Source: Spirochaetota bacterium
GTDB lineage: Bacteria > Spirochaetota > UBA4802 > JAKQUI01
Direction of reading: 5' to 3'
Length of the DNA: 64,000 nt
Assembly: GCA_029562645.1 (NCBI GenBank)
Contig: JAKQUI010000005.1
Location: forward strand, 257,961 to 321,960
Part shown: piece after piece, positions 61,296 through 64,000 of the stretch
Layout of the letters: each line of letters starts with the position of its first letter
Position numbering within the stretch: the stretch's first letter is position 1
Notes under the pieces: generated by a model
The model's database searches: none
What the model saw: only the letters and a program-made list of their open reading frames with translations
What the model was told of the DNA's origin: nothing
Position numbers and translations under genes: made by a program

Positions 61296-62138
61296 ATGGA
61301 GTGTTTCGGCATCGTTGGTGCGGGGATGATGGGCACCGACATCGCACACCTCGCGTTGAGCTCGGGGTTCCGCGTCGTCGTGTGCGACTGCGACGCCGCG
61401 CAGCTTGATCGGGCGCGCGAGACCCTCGGCGCGCGCTTCAGGCGCTATGTCGCCGAGGGCCGGTTCCGCCAGGTGGAGATGGACGGGCTCCTGTCGAGGT
61501 TGATCACCGAGCGGTCCATCGGCGCGCTCGCCGAGTGCGACATGGTCCTCGAGTGCGTCACCGAGGACCGGTCCGTCAAGATGGAGGTCTTTCGCGCCCT
61601 CGACGGCGCCGTGAAGGGCGGCGCGATTCTGGCGACCAACACCTCGTCCATCTCCATCACCCGCATCGCCTCCGTCACGAAGCGCCCGGAATCGGTCATC
61701 GGCATGCATTTCATGTATCCGGCGCGGGTGATGAAGCTCGTCGAGCTCGTCTGCGGGCTCGCCACCACCCGCGAGACCTTCGAGAGCGCCAAGGCCATCG
61801 TTCGTCAGTTCGGCAAGCAGTTCGTTGAATCGCAGGATTCGCCGGGGTTTTTGCTCAACCGTATCTTCGCGCCCATGATAAACGAGGCGGTGTTCGCGCT
61901 CTACGAGGGGGCCGGGACGGCCGAGAGCATCGACAAGGCGATGAAGCTCGGGACCAATGTTCCGCTGGGGCCGCTCGAGCTCGCCGACATGATGGGGCTG
62001 GATGTCGTGCTGGCGGTGATCGAGGTCATGTTCGATGAGTTCGGCGATCCGAAGTATCGCCCGTGCCCGCTATTGAAGAAATACGTCGCGGCGGGATACC
62101 TCGGAAAGAAATCGGGCCGGGGGTTTTACACCTACTGA
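61296..62138 (+). CDS. 3-hydroxyacyl-CoA (3-hydroxybutyryl-CoA) dehydrogenase
   Basis: The 280-aa enzyme starts CFGIVGAGMMGTDIAHLAL, the NAD loop, after GGAGGGGACCT. Catalytic and conserved parts: NTSSISITRIA, the catalytic His and Glu in GMHFMYPARVMKLVELV, and NRIFAPMINEA. It oxidises 3-hydroxyacyl-CoA with NAD(P)+ in butyrate metabolism or beta-oxidation. Usual enzymes read HFFNP where this has HFMYP. Length is normal. No thiolase or crotonase is nearby. Confidence 0.9.
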   Translation: MECFGIVGAGMMGTDIAHLALSSGFRVVVCDCDAAQLDRARETLGARFRRYVAEGRFRQVEMDGLLSRLITERSIGALAECDMVLECVTEDRSVKMEVFRALDGAVKGGAILATNTSSISITRIASVTKRPESVIGMHFMYPARVMKLVELVCGLATTRETFESAKAIVRQFGKQFVESQDSPGFLLNRIFAPMINEAVFALYEGAGTAESIDKAMKLGTNVPLGPLELADMMGLDVVLAVIEVMFDEFGDPKYRPCPLLKKYVAAGYLGKKSGRGFYTY

Positions 62139-63016
62139 TTCTGCAGTGAGCCCAGGAAGGCGCGGCCGTGGTCCGTGAGCCTGGCCCGCATCGCCGCGGT
62201 GCGCGAACCGGCGCAGTAATCCATGATGCCGAAATGCCGCAGCCAGGTGAAAAGCGAAAAGTCGATAAACGACACCAGCATGAGATTGTCCCGTCGGCCC
62301 ATTCCGGTCATTTCGATGATCTCGCCGGCCGTTTCGGCCAGGTGAAACGCGCCCGAGCTCTTCATGACGATGTCGGCCGCGATCCCGCGGTTTAACTGCA
62401 ACATGCCGGCGGCCTCAGGCATGGACGGGAAGAGGCGCTCCCATTTTACCAGGTTCCAGAACGACAGGAAGAGCGACCGGTACCAGTCCGCGGCGTTCTC
62501 CTGCGGCGCGCTTTTCTTCAGGATGAGGGCGGTCTGTTTGAGATAGATGTGCGCGAGCTCGGGGTCGCAGTCGCAGTCGTCGAACAGCGTCTGATCGACA
62601 AGTCGATCGAGCGCGGCGTCGAACAGGATGCTGCGATAGCCGGTTTCGCATGCGTAGCGGCCGGGATCATCGGCGACCAGCTCGGTAATGATCCGCGCGG
62701 CGCGCAGGGCGAAGGTTTCCTGTGCGAGCGAGACGGTCACGGGAAGGGTTTTCGCAGCCGCAGCGGCGCGGGTACGCGTTGTCGAGGTGCGTGCGTGCTT
62801 TCGAGGGGCCGGCATCGCGAGCCAGATGGCGGTGTAGCACCGTTGGACGACCTGCCCGAGGATCCGTTCGCGGTCGCTCCGCGTCGCCGTGGTAAAACGG
62901 CTCTCGATCTCCCGCCGGACCATCTCTCTTGAAAAATCATCATTGATCACCTTCCGCGCGAGAAAACCGATCTCGCGGGACAGCTGCTGTCCGGCGGCAC
63001 CTGACGAGTTCTTCAT
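62132..63016 (-). CDS. Hypothetical protein
   Basis: The 294-aa product is helical throughout, with an Arg/Ala/Thr-rich linker around residues 70-90 (KHARTSTTRTRAAAAAK). The last 45 residues (FTWLRHFGIMDYCAG, ARLTDHGRAFLGSLQNQ) could form a winged helix, but this is weak. No membrane helix or signal is seen. I do not recognise the family. Its stop overlaps that of the convergent dehydrogenase gene by 7 bases. Confidence 0.6.
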   Translation of the reverse strand: MKNSSGAAGQQLSREIGFLARKVINDDFSREMVRREIESRFTTATRSDRERILGQVVQRCYTAIWLAMPAPRKHARTSTTRTRAAAAAKTLPVTVSLAQETFALRAARIITELVADDPGRYACETGYRSILFDAALDRLVDQTLFDDCDCDPELAHIYLKQTALILKKSAPQENAADWYRSLFLSFWNLVKWERLFPSMPEAAGMLQLNRGIAADIVMKSSGAFHLAETAGEIIEMTGMGRRDNLMLVSFIDFSLFTWLRHFGIMDYCAGSRTAAMRARLTDHGRAFLGSLQNQ

Positions 63017-63234
63017 TGTATATTCGAGACCCCTTTTTCAAAAAACAACATGACCAGCGTGCCCCCTCGGGCCGGCCATGTGTATGCGTCGTACAATATA
63101 TATTATCCGCTCGAGAGGTAAAACATGGGACATAATGTTATACCGTCAAATTAATTTCAACAACTATTCTGCCGTAAAACCGGGCCGCCGTTATTTTTTG
63201 CGAAATTCTCTTGATAAAAAAGGCCCGATTGCAA

Positions 63235-63269
63235 GTATGTTCTGATCCGGACACCGCTGCGGAACATAC
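63235..63269. promoter_or_regulatory. Inverted repeat upstream of the M28 peptidase
   Basis: GTATGTTC (63235-63242) and GAACATAC (63262-63269) are perfect eight-base inverted arms 19 bases apart, ending nine bases before the ATG at 63279. It could be an operator or an mRNA hairpin over the ribosome-binding region. Confidence 0.4.
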
Positions 63270-63278
63270 CAATACGCC

Positions 63279-64000
63279 ATGAGCATCATCGATCGATACC
63301 GGAATCATCAGGACGTCAAGGAAATTCGTAAAAACGCCGAACGGATCCTGCATCGCCTGTCCGTCGAGATTGGCGAGCGCACGCTCCGGCGCTACGATCG
63401 TCTCGAGGAAACACGGGCCTTCATCACCGACCGTCTCTCCGCGACCGGGCATGCGTACGCCGAGGAATACACGGTCGAGGGGAAGACGGTCGCCAACATC
63501 GTCGCGGAGATCCCCGGGACCGAGCGTCCGAACGAGATAATCGTCATCGGCGCGCACTACGATACTGTCGAGGGGACCCCCGGCGCCGACGACAATGGCT
63601 CGGCCGTGACGGGGTTGCTCGAGATGTTTCGGCTGCTCAGCGCGCGCGCCTATCGCCGCACCCTCCGCTTCGTCGCCTTTACCCTCGAGGAGCCGCCGTA
63701 TTTTCTCACCAAGGATATGGGGAGCATGCGCTACGCCAAGGGGTGCCGCGAGCGCAAGGAGCTCATTCGGTTCATGGTGTGCCTCGAGATGATCGGGTAT
63801 GCCGGGCGCTCCATCGAGCAGCAATATCCCATCCGCGAGATGAAGGAGCGCTTCCCGCGCATCGGGGACTTTCTCACGGTGGTGTCCCTCCCGTCCTCGT
63901 CCCCGTACACCTACCTCTGGAAGCGGGTGTATAATCAGCACGCGAAGAAGGCCGTTCACGAGCTCATCGGGCCGGCCTCCATACCCGGCATCGATTTTTC
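63279..64000 (+). CDS. M28-family zinc aminopeptidase, 3' end cut by window
   Basis: The frame opens at ATG 63279 and runs off the window (240 codons seen). It carries the M28 motifs GAHYDTVEGTPGADDNGSA, with the first metal His and the bridging Asp, and FTLEEPPYF with the catalytic Glu pair. A later metal residue may lie in CLEMIGYAG. It should remove N-terminal residues from peptides. No signal peptide is seen, unlike many secreted M28 enzymes. Confidence 0.88.
   Translation, partial: MSIIDRYRNHQDVKEIRKNAERILHRLSVEIGERTLRRYDRLEETRAFITDRLSATGHAYAEEYTVEGKTVANIVAEIPGTERPNEIIVIGAHYDTVEGTPGADDNGSAVTGLLEMFRLLSARAYRRTLRFVAFTLEEPPYFLTKDMGSMRYAKGCRERKELIRFMVCLEMIGYAGRSIEQQYPIREMKERFPRIGDFLTVVSLPSSSPYTYLWKRVYNQHAKKAVHELIGPASIPGIDF

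Noticed and set aside
63138-63959. 273-codon minus-strand frame at the right edge
   Set aside because: The plus strand codes an M28 peptidase with its metal motifs; the minus frame is its shadow.

Overview
The window is GC-rich bacterial chromosome (the few AT-rich stretches lie between genes) with dense, mostly short operons on both strands. I saw no rRNA, tRNA or CRISPR array. Diderm features are common: many lipoprotein signals, CsgG-like and M23 envelope proteins, a copper P-type ATPase and a multihaem cytochrome. Two methyl-accepting chemotaxis proteins, two PilZ proteins, a STAS protein, an adenylate cyclase next to a FecR protein and a FlgT-like protein suggest a motile, signalling-rich organism. 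The mix (KamA-type radical SAM protein, glycyl-radical activase, siroheme-route haem genes, methylglyoxal synthase) fits an anaerobic or facultative, possibly deep-branching Spirochaetota member. That assignment is inference, because no marker gene in the window fixes the taxonomy.

Layout. 0-1.8 kb: the cut end of a glycyl-radical-enzyme activase, a 108-bp palindromic repeat and a flavin split-barrel protein. 1.8-7.3 kb: sparse and partly decayed, with a tail-collar protein, a small Cys protein, a large 7TM chemoreceptor and a DUF4143 pseudogene. 7.3-15 kb: DUF2157/GDYXXLXY pair, KtrA-like RCK protein, ankyrin protein, a tandem ribbon-helix-helix (RHH) protein, M23 peptidase, then a WbuC/CutA/MarC/beta-rich run. 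15-20 kb: second chemoreceptor, Tat-exported flavodoxin-ferredoxin, KamA-family protein. 20-30.5 kb: adenylate cyclase overlapping a FecR/FnIII/PQQ-propeller protein, a two-TM sensor, a YD-repeat lipoprotein, a pentahaem cytochrome, and a two-domain thioredoxin-fold protein with its reductase.

30.7-36.8 kb: tandem PilZ proteins, methylglyoxal synthase, STAS, FlgT-like and CsgG-like proteins, a one-domain voltage-gated channel and a Na/Pi cotransporter. 36.8-41 kb: a compact haem operon (hemX-like, hemA, ahbD, fused ahbAB). 41-47.8 kb: a promoter-plus-terminator leader before an unknown gene and a histidinol-phosphatase, then a small lipoprotein, amidohydrolase, copA, prmA and a zinc-ribbon protein. 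47.8-51.7 kb: a bacterial cereblon-like CULT-domain protein with a 61-aa upstream partner, a vWA lipoprotein, an alpha/beta hydrolase and a Uma2 protein. 51.8-64 kb: amtB-PII, a HAD phosphatase lipoprotein, TelA/XpaC, an FAD oxidoreductase, a second tandem-RHH paralogue, a degenerate J-domain protein, glycosyltransferase 9, a cysteine-cluster protein, 3-hydroxyacyl-CoA dehydrogenase, an unknown protein and a cut-off M28 peptidase.

The most notable items are the CULT-domain protein with a complete aromatic cage, the tandem-RHH paralogue pair, the attenuator-like leader at 41.0-41.15 kb, the Tat-lipoprotein flavodoxin-ferredoxin, and the cyclase/FecR-propeller pair.
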